DNA of 8,776 bases from Planctomycetota bacterium (GCA_024278035.1 JAJRUA010000038.1:1-8776); one strand, 5' to 3'; shown: positions 1-6,089, numbered from the stretch's first letter. Notes: a model not told the origin generated them from the sequence alone. Numbers and translations are program-made.

Positions 1-209
1 GCCGAAAAACTTGCCTCCAGATCATGTCCCACGTCGGGATCGGCATTCTCGTTGAGCGTCAGGCTGGCAGAGGTATGCTGGAGAAACACCTGGAGCACCC
101 CAACCGAAAGCCCTTTGATCTCGGGCATTGCCTCGGTAACGTGGCTCGTAATAAGGTGAAAACCACGAGGAAAACAGGGTAAATCGAGCGTTCGTTGCGT
201 CCAAGGCAT
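1..209 (-). CDS. yjbQ: YjbQ/UPF0047 family protein, N-terminal part (gene runs off the left edge)
   Basis: The minus strand reads from ATG at 209 to the window edge without a stop, giving 69 residues that begin MPWTQRTLDLPC. The stretch RGFHLITSHVTEAMPEIKG, followed by VGVLQVFLQHTSASLTLNE and then NADPDV, is the signature of the YjbQ/UPF0047 family. These are small (about 135-140 aa) trimeric metal-binding proteins; E. coli YjbQ is associated with a weak thiamine-phosphate synthase activity, but the true cellular role is unsettled. The HTSASL block (residues 45-50), with its family-conserved His, and the NENADPDV block (53-60) are intact. An in-frame TAG lies about 40 bases upstream of the ATG, which fixes the start to this ATG or a non-standard codon just before it. 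There is no clear Shine-Dalgarno site. The C-terminal half is outside the window, so completeness cannot be judged. Confidence 0.9.
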   Translation of the reverse strand, partial: MPWTQRTLDLPCFPRGFHLITSHVTEAMPEIKGLSVGVLQVFLQHTSASLTLNENADPDVGHDLEASFS

Positions 210-374
210 GGGCGGGGCTTTCTGGCGGGGGCCATCAATGGGCCGCTAAAGGGTTGCGAAGGAAGTTGCCTGAGGAATACGCCTCGTCGCTGGGGCGACT
301 TGCCCAAACGGCACTTCTTGACAGGGGGTATCCCACAATCGGCCAAATCGGCCCAGTTGTTCTCACAAAAAAAC

Positions 375-401
375 TTGACTTTAGAATACGAGCAGTAATA
401 A
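375..401 (+). promoter_or_regulatory. Possible sigma70-type promoter
   Basis: TTGACT (375-380) and TAATAA (396-401) are spaced by 15 bases; reading the -10 as AATAAT at 397-402 makes the spacing 16. The boxes are close to consensus but the spacing is short. The only plus-strand gene downstream starts at 765, so the assignment to it is uncertain. Confidence 0.25.
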
Positions 402-642
402 TCCCTCATTCCCGCACTTGAACAAGGGGACTCGATTGGGAGCCACCGCCTGCCGATCGGAGTCAACTTCGGAGGGTGTTTTCTGCACAGAAGCGTGAGA
501 ACCATTTCACGTGGGAAAGCGTCCTACTAATAAAGGTACATCAGGCCTAATCGAAGGGTACTCAGGTGAGTCCCCTCCCACCCGGACTGATTTTTCTGGT
601 ACATACGCCAGAGGCCCGCTCCCTACTAGGAAAATTCGTTTC

Positions 643-670
643 CCACGACCCGTTTTCCACGACCCGTTTC
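643..670. repeat. 14-bp tandem duplication
   Basis: CCACGACCCGTTTT (643-656) is followed directly by CCACGACCCGTTTC (657-670), with 13 of 14 bases identical. It lies in the upstream region of the 77-aa gene. It could be a paired binding site or a slippage duplication; nothing else in the sequence decides. Confidence 0.6.
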
Positions 671-764
671 TTACAACCCAATCCCCCCCACCCACCTGAG
701 ACAAGTACGTTTCGACAGGTGAGGGGTCTACAAAAAAGCCGTTACAGAAAAGGTAAACAACATT

Positions 765-998
765 ATGGCTGATCCCACACTTACCAACGTGTTCGAGGCG
801 ATCCTCAAGTACGGGCATGACGAGGATTTTGTTCCTCGTGACAAGGACAAGAACTTCGTTCCGACCGAAGCGCCCGCTGGTTCGCCTGAGAAGCTCGAAG
901 CACTGGCCGAGCGTGTCCGCTCGGGGCACCCACTGTGGCACGGCTCGGATCGCGCCGACTATAGCGGTCTCACCGGCGTTGTCCGTCCGCGTGACTGA
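765..998 (+). CDS. 77-aa conserved-looking acidic small protein, unknown function
   Basis: The protein begins MADPTLTNVFEAILKYGHDE and is soluble and charged. It has no signal peptide or membrane segment, a DKDK stretch in the middle, and a C-terminal DYSGLTGVVRPRD. It resembles a short hypothetical protein that I recall from planctomycete genomes, but I know no function for it. An AAAAGG sequence lies about 11 bases before the ATG and could act as a ribosome binding site. The gene stands alone and ends 21 bases before a very strong intrinsic terminator, which supports a real, independently transcribed gene. A long opposite-strand frame across it (507-1091) is Arg/Gly/Val-rich without family features and is treated as a shadow. 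The strong terminator and isolation suggest a well-expressed housekeeping-type product, but that is inference. Confidence 0.8.
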   Translation: MADPTLTNVFEAILKYGHDEDFVPRDKDKNFVPTEAPAGSPEKLEALAERVRSGHPLWHGSDRADYSGLTGVVRPRD

Positions 999-1017
999 TA
1001 CGCGAAGGGATCGAAGC

Positions 1018-1060
1018 AAAAAAGAACCCGCGGCAGGGAAACCTGCCGCGGGTTCTTTTA
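1018..1060. terminator. Bidirectional intrinsic terminator between convergent genes
   Basis: A perfect 18-bp stem (1020-1037 with 1042-1059) closes on a GAAA tetraloop (1038-1041). The GC-rich core is CCCGCGGCAGG. The plus-strand arm ends in TTCTTTT and the minus-strand reading ends in six T's (AAAAAA at 1018-1023). It can therefore end both the 77-aa gene and the ModA-like gene, which converge on it. Confidence 0.9.
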
Positions 1061-1129
1061 TGCGCTGACAAATAGATCCCCAACAGAACAACGTCTTCCC
1101 GGATTGTTTTTTTAGCGAGGAGAAGAGGG

Positions 1130-1167
1130 GAGATTAACGAAAAGAAGAGAGATTAACGAAAAGAAGA
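1130..1167. repeat. 19-bp exact tandem repeat across the ModA-like stop codon
   Basis: The unit GAGATTAACGAAAAGAAGA occurs twice back to back (1130-1148 and 1149-1167). The second copy contains the last codons and TAA stop (1153-1155) of the minus-strand ModA-like gene; the first copy lies just beyond it. Each unit carries the same stop-bearing sequence, so the duplication did not alter the protein if the copy nearer the gene is the original. Confidence 0.85.
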
Positions 1168-1956
1168 ATAGTGCAGGCGATTTAATACCTTCCCCGTGGC
1201 GGCCTGTGAGGTGAGTTGCTTGGCCAGATGCTCGGCGGCTTCGCTCTGTTGGCTGCGGGTGAGGAGACCGATGCCAATGACAGCCCGCGACTGGGTCAAC
1301 TCAGGGGGCACGGTAGGGGCGAGTCCCCATTGCTTGGCGGTCGTTTCCCAAACGATGCCGTAATGAACTTGATGGCTCGAACGAACCGCCTCAGCGACTT
1401 CCGTCACGGTTGGCAATTGGACTCGAGCAGAGGCCTTTAGTTGTTCCTCCAGTCCTGCGGCGACAAACGCTTGCTCAGCATAGTGCCCTGCCGCGGCTTC
1501 GGCATTGGCGATAGCAAACGGTTCGCCCGAGGCGAGCAATTGGGCAAGCGTTACGATCGGGGGGGCCCCCGCCTCGGAGGCGATGACCAACTGCATCTGG
1601 GCGAGCGGATACATGGCCGCCACCAATCCGTCTCGGTGGGCCCGGGTGAGAAACGGTTCGGTCGCAGCAGGAATTAGCAGATCGCCCTGGCCAGAGAGTC
1701 GGGCTTGGGTTTCGAGTCCGCCGCTGGCCCCGAATTGCAGAACGACCGCCGGCCTGTCTCGTTCGTCGATCTCGGCAAGCAGCGCCTCAATCGCTGGACG
1801 GACCGAGACGGCACAATAGACCAGCAGAGGCTCATCCTTACGCTCAGGGACCAACGCCACCAGTGCCCAGCCACAGGCCCCTACGAAGGCAAGGCTGGCA
1901 AGCAGGCCCCTTCGCGCAAGGCCCCGACGAGGCGAGCGAACATTGGATTCAGGCAT
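1153..1956 (-). CDS. ModA-like periplasmic substrate-binding protein (267 aa), orphan
   Basis: The mature region matches the molybdate/tungstate-binding ModA superfamily: VYCAVSVRPAIEALL (47-60), QFGASGGLETQ (74-84), GDLLIPAA (91-98), ANAEAAAGHYAEQA (about 150-163) and the HYGIVW stretch (198-203). These correspond to the ModA blocks that bind the oxyanion with backbone and Ser/Thr contacts. The N-terminus is a secretion signal: RRGLARRGLLASLAFVGAC has twin Arg pairs and a possible lipobox ending at Cys28, so it may be exported by Tat or anchored as a lipoprotein. I chose ATG at 1956; the frame is open to a GTG at 2043, but those extra 29 residues lie before the signal and overlap repeat-like DNA (1991-2001). 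No ModB permease or ModC ATPase is adjacent, so the ligand is unproven; other oxyanions are possible. It ends at the shared terminator. Confidence 0.85.
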   Translation of the reverse strand: MPESNVRSPRRGLARRGLLASLAFVGACGWALVALVPERKDEPLLVYCAVSVRPAIEALLAEIDERDRPAVVLQFGASGGLETQARLSGQGDLLIPAATEPFLTRAHRDGLVAAMYPLAQMQLVIASEAGAPPIVTLAQLLASGEPFAIANAEAAAGHYAEQAFVAAGLEEQLKASARVQLPTVTEVAEAVRSSHQVHYGIVWETTAKQWGLAPTVPPELTQSRAVIGIGLLTRSQQSEAAEHLAKQLTSQAATGKVLNRLHYSSFR

Positions 1957-1990
1957 AGCGAAGTTGGCGTAAGGGTGAGGGACCAGGACG

Positions 1991-2001
1991 ATTGCAAAGT
2001 C
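1991..2001. repeat. Solo copy of the ATTGCAAAGTC repeat end
   Basis: ATTGCAAAGTC here is identical to the left terminal sequence of the hairpin element at 5968-6089. No matching hairpin follows directly. It lies just upstream of the chosen ATG of the ModA-like gene, and may be a remnant of the element or a chance match. Confidence 0.4.
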
Positions 2002-2065
2002 CGATGGGGTGTACGGGCGAATCCTTCCGAACCTACATTCCACTTAGTGTCTATCCCAAAACCTA

Positions 2066-2105
2066 TCAGGAAGTGTCCAGCGGTCGAGAAAGACCGCGGT
2101 ACCTG
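2066..2105. repeat. Interrupted inverted repeat upstream of the ModA-like gene
   Basis: GCGGTC (2080-2085) and GACCGC (2092-2097) form a 6-bp stem around a GAGAAA loop. Outside it, TCAGG and CCTGA pair after a bulge, giving a two-part cruciform. It has no T-tract, so it is not an obvious terminator. It may be an operator or a decayed palindromic repeat. Confidence 0.4.
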
Positions 2106-2174
2106 AAGGTTCTGGGGCGTGCTGTTAAACTCATGGGAGCCTTGGACTAAGAACTTTGCAAACGTCCTGGGGTG

Positions 2175-2304
2175 GGGGGCAAAGATGGTTGTAGCATGGC
2201 CCCTCAGAGCGGTAAAACCGAAGATCGGGCCTCGGTCACAGGCGGAAGCCGTGATTTTTCGCCCGCTCCACGGCTTCCGCCTGTGGCTAGCCCGATTTGC
2301 AATT
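2175..2304. repeat. Palindromic repeat element, copy 1 (GGCGGAAGCC family)
   Basis: CACAGGCGGAAGCCGTG (2237-2253) and its exact complement CACGGCTTCCGCCTGTG (2269-2285) form a 17-bp stem with a 15-base loop. After short unpaired flanks, ATCGGGC (2224-2230) pairs with GCCCGAT (2290-2296). The right end reads TTTGCAATT (2296-2304), as in copy 2 (5968-6089); the left end near 2175-2185 is only loosely similar, so the left boundary is uncertain. The core is shared between the copies while the loops differ. This fits a REP/MITE-like element, although it also sits 30 bases before a gene and could affect that gene's transcript. Confidence 0.75.
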
Positions 2305-2332
2305 AGGCTAGAAGAGAGACTCCCTCCCGCCG

Positions 2333-5098
2333 TTGGAAACACCCCCTTTGACTCACTTGATTCAATTATTGATTGCAATAATCGTTGGAATCGCTACCAG
2401 TTTTTGTGCCATTGCCGGCGGTGCGGTAGTGGTCGATGCACCGCCTGAATCGACGCTTCCTACGATCAACGAAAGCGCCGCGGCTGAAGCTGCAGCGGGT
2501 TTTGATACCGATCCGCTGGCCGTCGCCACGGCGTTGCCGGCGGAAATTTTGCCCAGCGGTTACTTATTGTTACCACGAGTTGGCAATTATCAGCGGGCTC
2601 CGCTGCACATCGACCCCATCGAAGCGGCTATTGCCCGAGGGAAAGGAGCCCAAGGTAAAGGGGCCCGGGGCCATTGGCCCCCTCCCGCCGTTGGCAAGAC
2701 GGTCCGTTCTGCCACGGGAAAAATTATCCCCTGGTTCGCAGAGACCGACCCGTTGCCCCTCTCGGCCCTAAGTGGCGGGTATGCCTACGCCGAGTTCGTT
2801 TCGCCTTCGGCAGGTATCTTGCTTCTCGAAGCGCCCGGCTGTGCGGCAGTGTGGCTTAATGACGAATGGATTGTCGGCGATCCCTACGGCGTCGGCTGGT
2901 TTCGTCCGCCGGTCCAAGTCCGTGAAGGCCGCAACCGACTTTTGCTCCATCTCGCTCGCCCCACAGCACGGGCCAAGTTCATCAAGCCACCCGCCGACGT
3001 CTTTCTGATTGCCGATCAGGCGACGCTGCCGGATGTGCTGTTCCACGATGGAGAACAAGAGAGCGCCTCGTTGCTGGGTTCCATTCCTCTTGTGAATGCT
3101 ACGAACGAGCCACTCGAAGGGCTGGAAGTGCTCATCGGCGAGAGCGGCACGCCGCGCCCCCTGCCGACGATTGCGCCGCGAATGGTCTTTCCGATTGCGT
3201 TTACGATCCCTTCAACAAAAAAAGCACCTAAAGGTGATTCAAACAAGATAAACCTCTCTCTAATTATTCGGCAAACCAAGAAGCCCGACACCCCCTCCCC
3301 CCAAACAGAGACAGGGGACGAAGATTCTTCCGTAACCGCTACGACAACCGTTGCGACCGTCGATCTTGTCTTACGCTGCGTTGCCGCCTCAGCACTGCAT
3401 GTCCGCACCTACGTTAGTTCGGTCGATGGATCGGTGCAGCCCTACTCCGTCTTGCCCGCAACAGGTCAGGTGGCAGAAGGGGGCCCGGTCCCGATGCCAG
3501 AAGGAAAATCTCCCGGCGTGCTGCTGGTCTTGCACGATGCGGGCGAGGAGCACGCCACGGCAGCGCAACGATGCCAACCGCTGTCGGACTTGCATGTTGT
3601 GCTTCCTTGTGGCCGGGGGGCGTACGGATTTGATTGGGAAGATTGGTCGGCGACCGATGCTCTTGAATCGCTCGCCGACTTCCAAAGCCACGTGCCGGTG
3701 GATGCGGATCGAATCTCCGTGACCGGCCACGGCATGGGAGGCCACGGTGCTTTGCATTTGGGGACGATCGCTCCTGATCGCTTTGCGGCCGTGGCACCGG
3801 TCGGGGCATGGCTTAGCTTTTACACGCAGGGGAGTGCCCCCCCTCCTCCGGGCCCCCTTCCTCTAGGACTTGCTACGCCGGACGGGGCCACTCCTATCGA
3901 AACGGTACTTGCCCGCCGAGCCTCGGCAGCCGACCCGATGCGGGCGCTGGAGAACTTGGCCCATGTGGGCGTCTCGGTTGGGCATGGTTGGGCTGACCGC
4001 ACCGTTGCCCTTGCAGAAAGCCACTTGCTACGCCGTCGACTCAGCGAGTTCCATACCGACTTTGCTTATCGCGAAGCCCAAGGGACCGGAGCCGTTCGCC
4101 CCGGATCGCCCCTGGTCGATTTTTGCCGATGGCATCGGCGCACCCCTGCCGACGAGCGAAATTCGATCGACTTTGCAACGCACGATCTTGGCTTGCTAAC
4201 GGAATTGGGCTGGGCGCGGATCGATGAGCAAGCGGTTCAGGGTGATTTATCGCATGTCCGTTTGAAGCGGAACCTAACGAAGAGAAAAATCGCCGGTACG
4301 ACGGGCAATGTCCGTCGCCTCACGCTTCGGCTTAACAGCTTTGAGCCTGACGAGCCGATCACCGTCCGTTTGGATGGCGAAAAATCGATCCTGTTCGATT
4401 GGCCCCGCCGTGGCGGAGCATTGCAACTCGAACAAAACGACGAAGGACATTGGAAAAAGTCCTCCGGCTCGGGACGACGATCTGCCCGCAAACGAGCGGC
4501 CCGTCCTGGCGGGTTCAAGTCGGTCTTTGCCAACAATCCGCTGCTGGTTTATGGCACCTCGGGTAGTGACGAGGCAAAAAAATGGTCTCTTGCCAAGGCT
4601 CGCTACGATGCCATGCTCTTCCTCTATCGGGGACGAGGCCGATTGGAAGTGGTGGCGGATACCGAGTTCGATCCCACGGCAGAGCTAGGCCGCAATGTGG
4701 TGCTTTATGGTTCGGATTCGACCAACAAATCGCTAAAAACCCTGTTCGGCCGTAGCCCTATCAAAGTGGCCGAGGGCAAAGTAAACGTTGGCCCGCGTCC
4801 TGAGCAGGGAAAAGACCTTAGCGTGCTACTCCTGCGGCCCCGTCCGGGGAGCCCTACGGCAAGCATTGCCCTGATAGGCGGCACGGGCCCGGTCGGCTGG
4901 CGCTCAACCACGCGGCTCCGTTATTTTTGGTCCGGTGTGGTCTACCCCGATTTCCTCCTGTTCGGACCGGCGGCCATCGACACGACAAAAGCAACATCGA
5001 AGGACCGTTTCCGAGGAGACATCCGTGCCGCAGGCGATTTCGGATCCGACTGGAAAATAGAAACGGGCGACATCCCCTGGCGCGACATAGCCTTGTAA
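2333..5098 (+). CDS. Secreted prolyl-oligopeptidase-like alpha/beta-hydrolase-fold protein lacking catalytic Ser and His (921 codons)
   Basis: A hydrophobic N-terminus (LIQLLIAIIVGIATSF, about 9-24) indicates Sec export. Residues about 140-235 form a galactose-binding-like jelly-roll module (WLNDEW at 174-179, GDPYGVGW at 182-189). The hydrolase domain follows from about 395: PGVLLVLHDAG, then VTGHGMGGHGALHLG, where Gly467 replaces the nucleophile Ser of the usual GHSMGG. Asp555 in HGWADRTV is kept, but the usual GxGH site reads GTGA (Ala587). Residues from about 640 carry TTGNVRRLTLRL, a family beta-rich module, and end in LRPRPGS, YPDFLLFGP and DIPWRD. Enzymatic hydrolysis is therefore doubtful; binding or scaffolding is possible. 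The start must be a TTG (2333, or 2351, 2360, 2369), since an in-frame TAG lies at 2307-2309 and no ATG is near. A Gly/Lys-rich low-complexity insert lies at about 102-113. The frame is otherwise intact. Confidence 0.85.
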   Translation: METPPLTHLIQLLIAIIVGIATSFCAIAGGAVVVDAPPESTLPTINESAAAEAAAGFDTDPLAVATALPAEILPSGYLLLPRVGNYQRAPLHIDPIEAAIARGKGAQGKGARGHWPPPAVGKTVRSATGKIIPWFAETDPLPLSALSGGYAYAEFVSPSAGILLLEAPGCAAVWLNDEWIVGDPYGVGWFRPPVQVREGRNRLLLHLARPTARAKFIKPPADVFLIADQATLPDVLFHDGEQESASLLGSIPLVNATNEPLEGLEVLIGESGTPRPLPTIAPRMVFPIAFTIPSTKKAPKGDSNKINLSLIIRQTKKPDTPSPQTETGDEDSSVTATTTVATVDLVLRCVAASALHVRTYVSSVDGSVQPYSVLPATGQVAEGGPVPMPEGKSPGVLLVLHDAGEEHATAAQRCQPLSDLHVVLPCGRGAYGFDWEDWSATDALESLADFQSHVPVDADRISVTGHGMGGHGALHLGTIAPDRFAAVAPVGAWLSFYTQGSAPPPPGPLPLGLATPDGATPIETVLARRASAADPMRALENLAHVGVSVGHGWADRTVALAESHLLRRRLSEFHTDFAYREAQGTGAVRPGSPLVDFCRWHRRTPADERNSIDFATHDLGLLTELGWARIDEQAVQGDLSHVRLKRNLTKRKIAGTTGNVRRLTLRLNSFEPDEPITVRLDGEKSILFDWPRRGGALQLEQNDEGHWKKSSGSGRRSARKRAARPGGFKSVFANNPLLVYGTSGSDEAKKWSLAKARYDAMLFLYRGRGRLEVVADTEFDPTAELGRNVVLYGSDSTNKSLKTLFGRSPIKVAEGKVNVGPRPEQGKDLSVLLLRPRPGSPTASIALIGGTGPVGWRSTTRLRYFWSGVVYPDFLLFGPAAIDTTKATSKDRFRGDIRAAGDFGSDWKIETGDIPWRDIAL
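2680..2694. repeat. In-gene copy of a 15-bp sequence found at the start codon
   Basis: CCCTCCCGCCGTTGG occurs at 2322-2336, covering the presumed TTG start, and again at 2680-2694 inside the gene. The second copy directly follows a GC-rich palindrome (GGGGCC ATT GGCCCC, about 2667-2681) and the codons for the low-complexity GKGAQGKGARG stretch. Confidence 0.6.
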
Positions 5099-5103
5099 AA
5101 AGA

Positions 5104-5279
5104 AACCGCTAATGAACGCGAAGAGACGCTAATAAAACGACCCGAACTGCAAAACCTACCCTTCGTGATTCCCACTCATAAAGTGGGAATCACGAAGGGT
5201 AGAGAAGAGAAATTAAAAGGAAGAAGTTCGGGCTGAAATAAACGTCGCAATTAGCGATTATTCGCGTCCATTAGCGGTT
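5104..5279. repeat. Nested 176-bp inverted repeat between convergent genes
   Basis: The inner part is a perfect 21-bp stem (5156-5176 with 5182-5202) around CATAA; the stem core is CCCTTCGTGATTCCC. Outside it, CCCGAACT (5141-5148) pairs with AGTTCGGG (5225-5232). The outermost arms at 5104-5133 (AACCGCTAATGAACGCG and on) and 5249-5279 (ending CGCGTCCATTAGCGGTT) pair with a few mismatches. There is no T-tract, so it is not a standard intrinsic terminator, although the inner stem between converging genes could still stop transcription. The ATTAGCG-type outer arms resemble dispersed repeats I recall from planctomycete and related genomes. Confidence 0.8.
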
Positions 5280-5313
5280 CAAAACGGCTTTCGTCGTGAA
5301 CGGCTACGATTTT

Positions 5314-5613
5314 TTATTGCGCGGCCGTTCCGCCTGCCATGGCTTTCTTGATGAGCCCGACGATGAGGGTCAGAATCGCTCCGCCACCGGCTGCGGCTCC
5401 CGCTTGACCACCCAAGCCAGCACCACCATCGCCAAGCAAGCCTTGGAGCATGGGCAGAAGGGCAACAAGCTGGCCACCGCCAACGCCGCCAACGGCCCCG
5501 AGAACCATGGCCAAGATTTTGCTAACGGGAAGTTTCTTTAGCAGGACGTTGAGAACACTGCCACCAGCACCGCCGCTAACAAGTTGTATCAAAATCGGAA
5601 TAAGAGCTGTCAT
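5314..5613 (-). CDS. 99-aa Gly-rich small membrane protein, unknown function
   Basis: The protein starts MTALIPILIQLVSGGAGGSV and consists of three hydrophobic, glycine-spaced segments: about 3-25, 33-60 (ILAMVLGAVGGVGGGQLVAL) and 76-93 (GGGAILTLIVGLIKKA). GGxGG spacing of this kind allows tight helix packing, as in glycine-zipper proteins. It resembles short hypothetical proteins of similar layout in planctomycetes and proteobacteria, with no function that I know. The start is well supported: AGAAAGG lies about 8 bases before ATG at 5613. The leader carries an attenuator-like hairpin (5631-5658). The gene converges on the plus-strand hydrolase-like gene and is separated from it by the nested palindrome. 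A structural or pore role in the inner membrane is a guess. Confidence 0.75.
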   Translation of the reverse strand: MTALIPILIQLVSGGAGGSVLNVLLKKLPVSKILAMVLGAVGGVGGGQLVALLPMLQGLLGDGGAGLGGQAGAAAGGGAILTLIVGLIKKAMAGGTAAQ

Positions 5614-5617
5614 CGAA

Positions 5618-5658
5618 TCGCCTTTCTAGGAATAAATAAAAAATCGCCGCGGGGGCGA
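5618..5658 (-). promoter_or_regulatory. Attenuator-like leader of the Gly-rich protein gene
   Basis: On the minus strand, TCGCC (5658-5654) pairs with GGCGA (5648-5644) around a five-base loop and is followed at once by TTTTTTATTTATT (5643-5631), an intrinsic-terminator shape with a short stem. A second GGCGA (5622-5618) lies directly after the AAAGG ribosome binding site and could pair with the same TCGCC arm. The two pairings exclude each other, as in attenuators, but the five-base-pair stem is weak and chance is possible. Confidence 0.35.
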
Positions 5659-5967
5659 CCGGAAAACTTGCCCTGTTTCCTCATCTGAAGTTCGGAACGC
5701 GGATTGTAACCCGACGACGAATCGACCGCGATGCGTTTACAAGAAAAGCCATGAAATTGCCTGCGGTATTCCGCACGGATAGAGATTTATTGAAGCGACG
5801 CCAGTAACTTTCCCCCAGTGCCCAACTACCGGCTAAACCCGACCTTCCGCTGGTCGGCCTGCCGCTTTCCCCCATGCCTCGGCCAATAACGCAGTTTTTT
5901 GCCGAGTGAAGGTCAAAAGAGATAGGTGTGAGCTGACCCTTCTATTCCGCCTGGAGGCATCAGGGGG
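5659..5967. other. Intergenic region with no visible gene
   Basis: This is the upstream side of the Gly-rich gene and part of a spacer of about 530 bases before the GTPase gene. The open frames here (for example the minus-strand one at 5681-5875) give basic, Ser/Arg-rich translations without family features. I see no tRNA-like cloverleaf, no strong terminator and no clear promoter. Confidence 0.5.
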
Positions 5968-6089
5968 ATTGCAAAGTCTGTATTGGGTCGTCTTAGCCGC
6001 AGGCGGAAGCCTCGGAAATGGGCGACCACTTTCCCGCGAAAGGCCGCGGCTTCCGCCTGCGGCTGCAACCCTAACTTTGACTTTGCAAT
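5968..6089. repeat. Palindromic repeat element, copy 2, with terminal inverted repeats
   Basis: The ends ATTGCAAAGTC (5968-5978) and GACTTTGCAAT (6079-6089) are exact 11-bp inverted repeats. Inside, AGCCGCAGGCGGAAGCC (5995-6011) pairs with GGCTTCCGCCTGCGGCT (6048-6064), a perfect 17-bp stem that continues for three more pairs after one mismatch. The 122-bp unit has the architecture of a MITE or REP-type element. It shares the stem core CAGGCGGAAGCC and the TTGCAATT right end with copy 1 (2175-2304). It ends 51 bases before the GTPase start. Confidence 0.8.

Larger units (their letters stand above)
210..764. other. Long intergenic region without a convincing gene
   Basis: This stretch separates the divergent YjbQ-family gene and the 77-aa gene. 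Open frames on both strands here give low-complexity, Arg/Pro/Ser-rich translations with no recognisable family, so I read it as non-coding. It contains a weak promoter-like sequence (375-401), a 14-bp tandem duplication (643-670), and a short inverted repeat CACCTG/CAGGTG around 693-722, just upstream of the 77-aa gene. If the 375-401 promoter serves that gene, its leader would be more than 350 bases long; an unrecognised small RNA or structured leader is possible but not shown. Confidence 0.5.

Noticed and set aside
59..505. 148-codon minus-strand open frame
   Set aside because: It overlaps the YjbQ-family coding region in another frame, and its translation is Arg/Pro/Cys-rich without motifs.
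507..1091. 194-codon minus-strand open frame across the small-protein gene
   Set aside because: It has no family features, it covers the terminator hairpin, and the plus-strand 77-aa protein is far more protein-like.
1957..2043. N-terminal extension of the ModA-like protein from GTG at 2043
   Set aside because: It would place 29 residues before a good signal peptide and covers repeat-like DNA (ATTGCAAAGTC).
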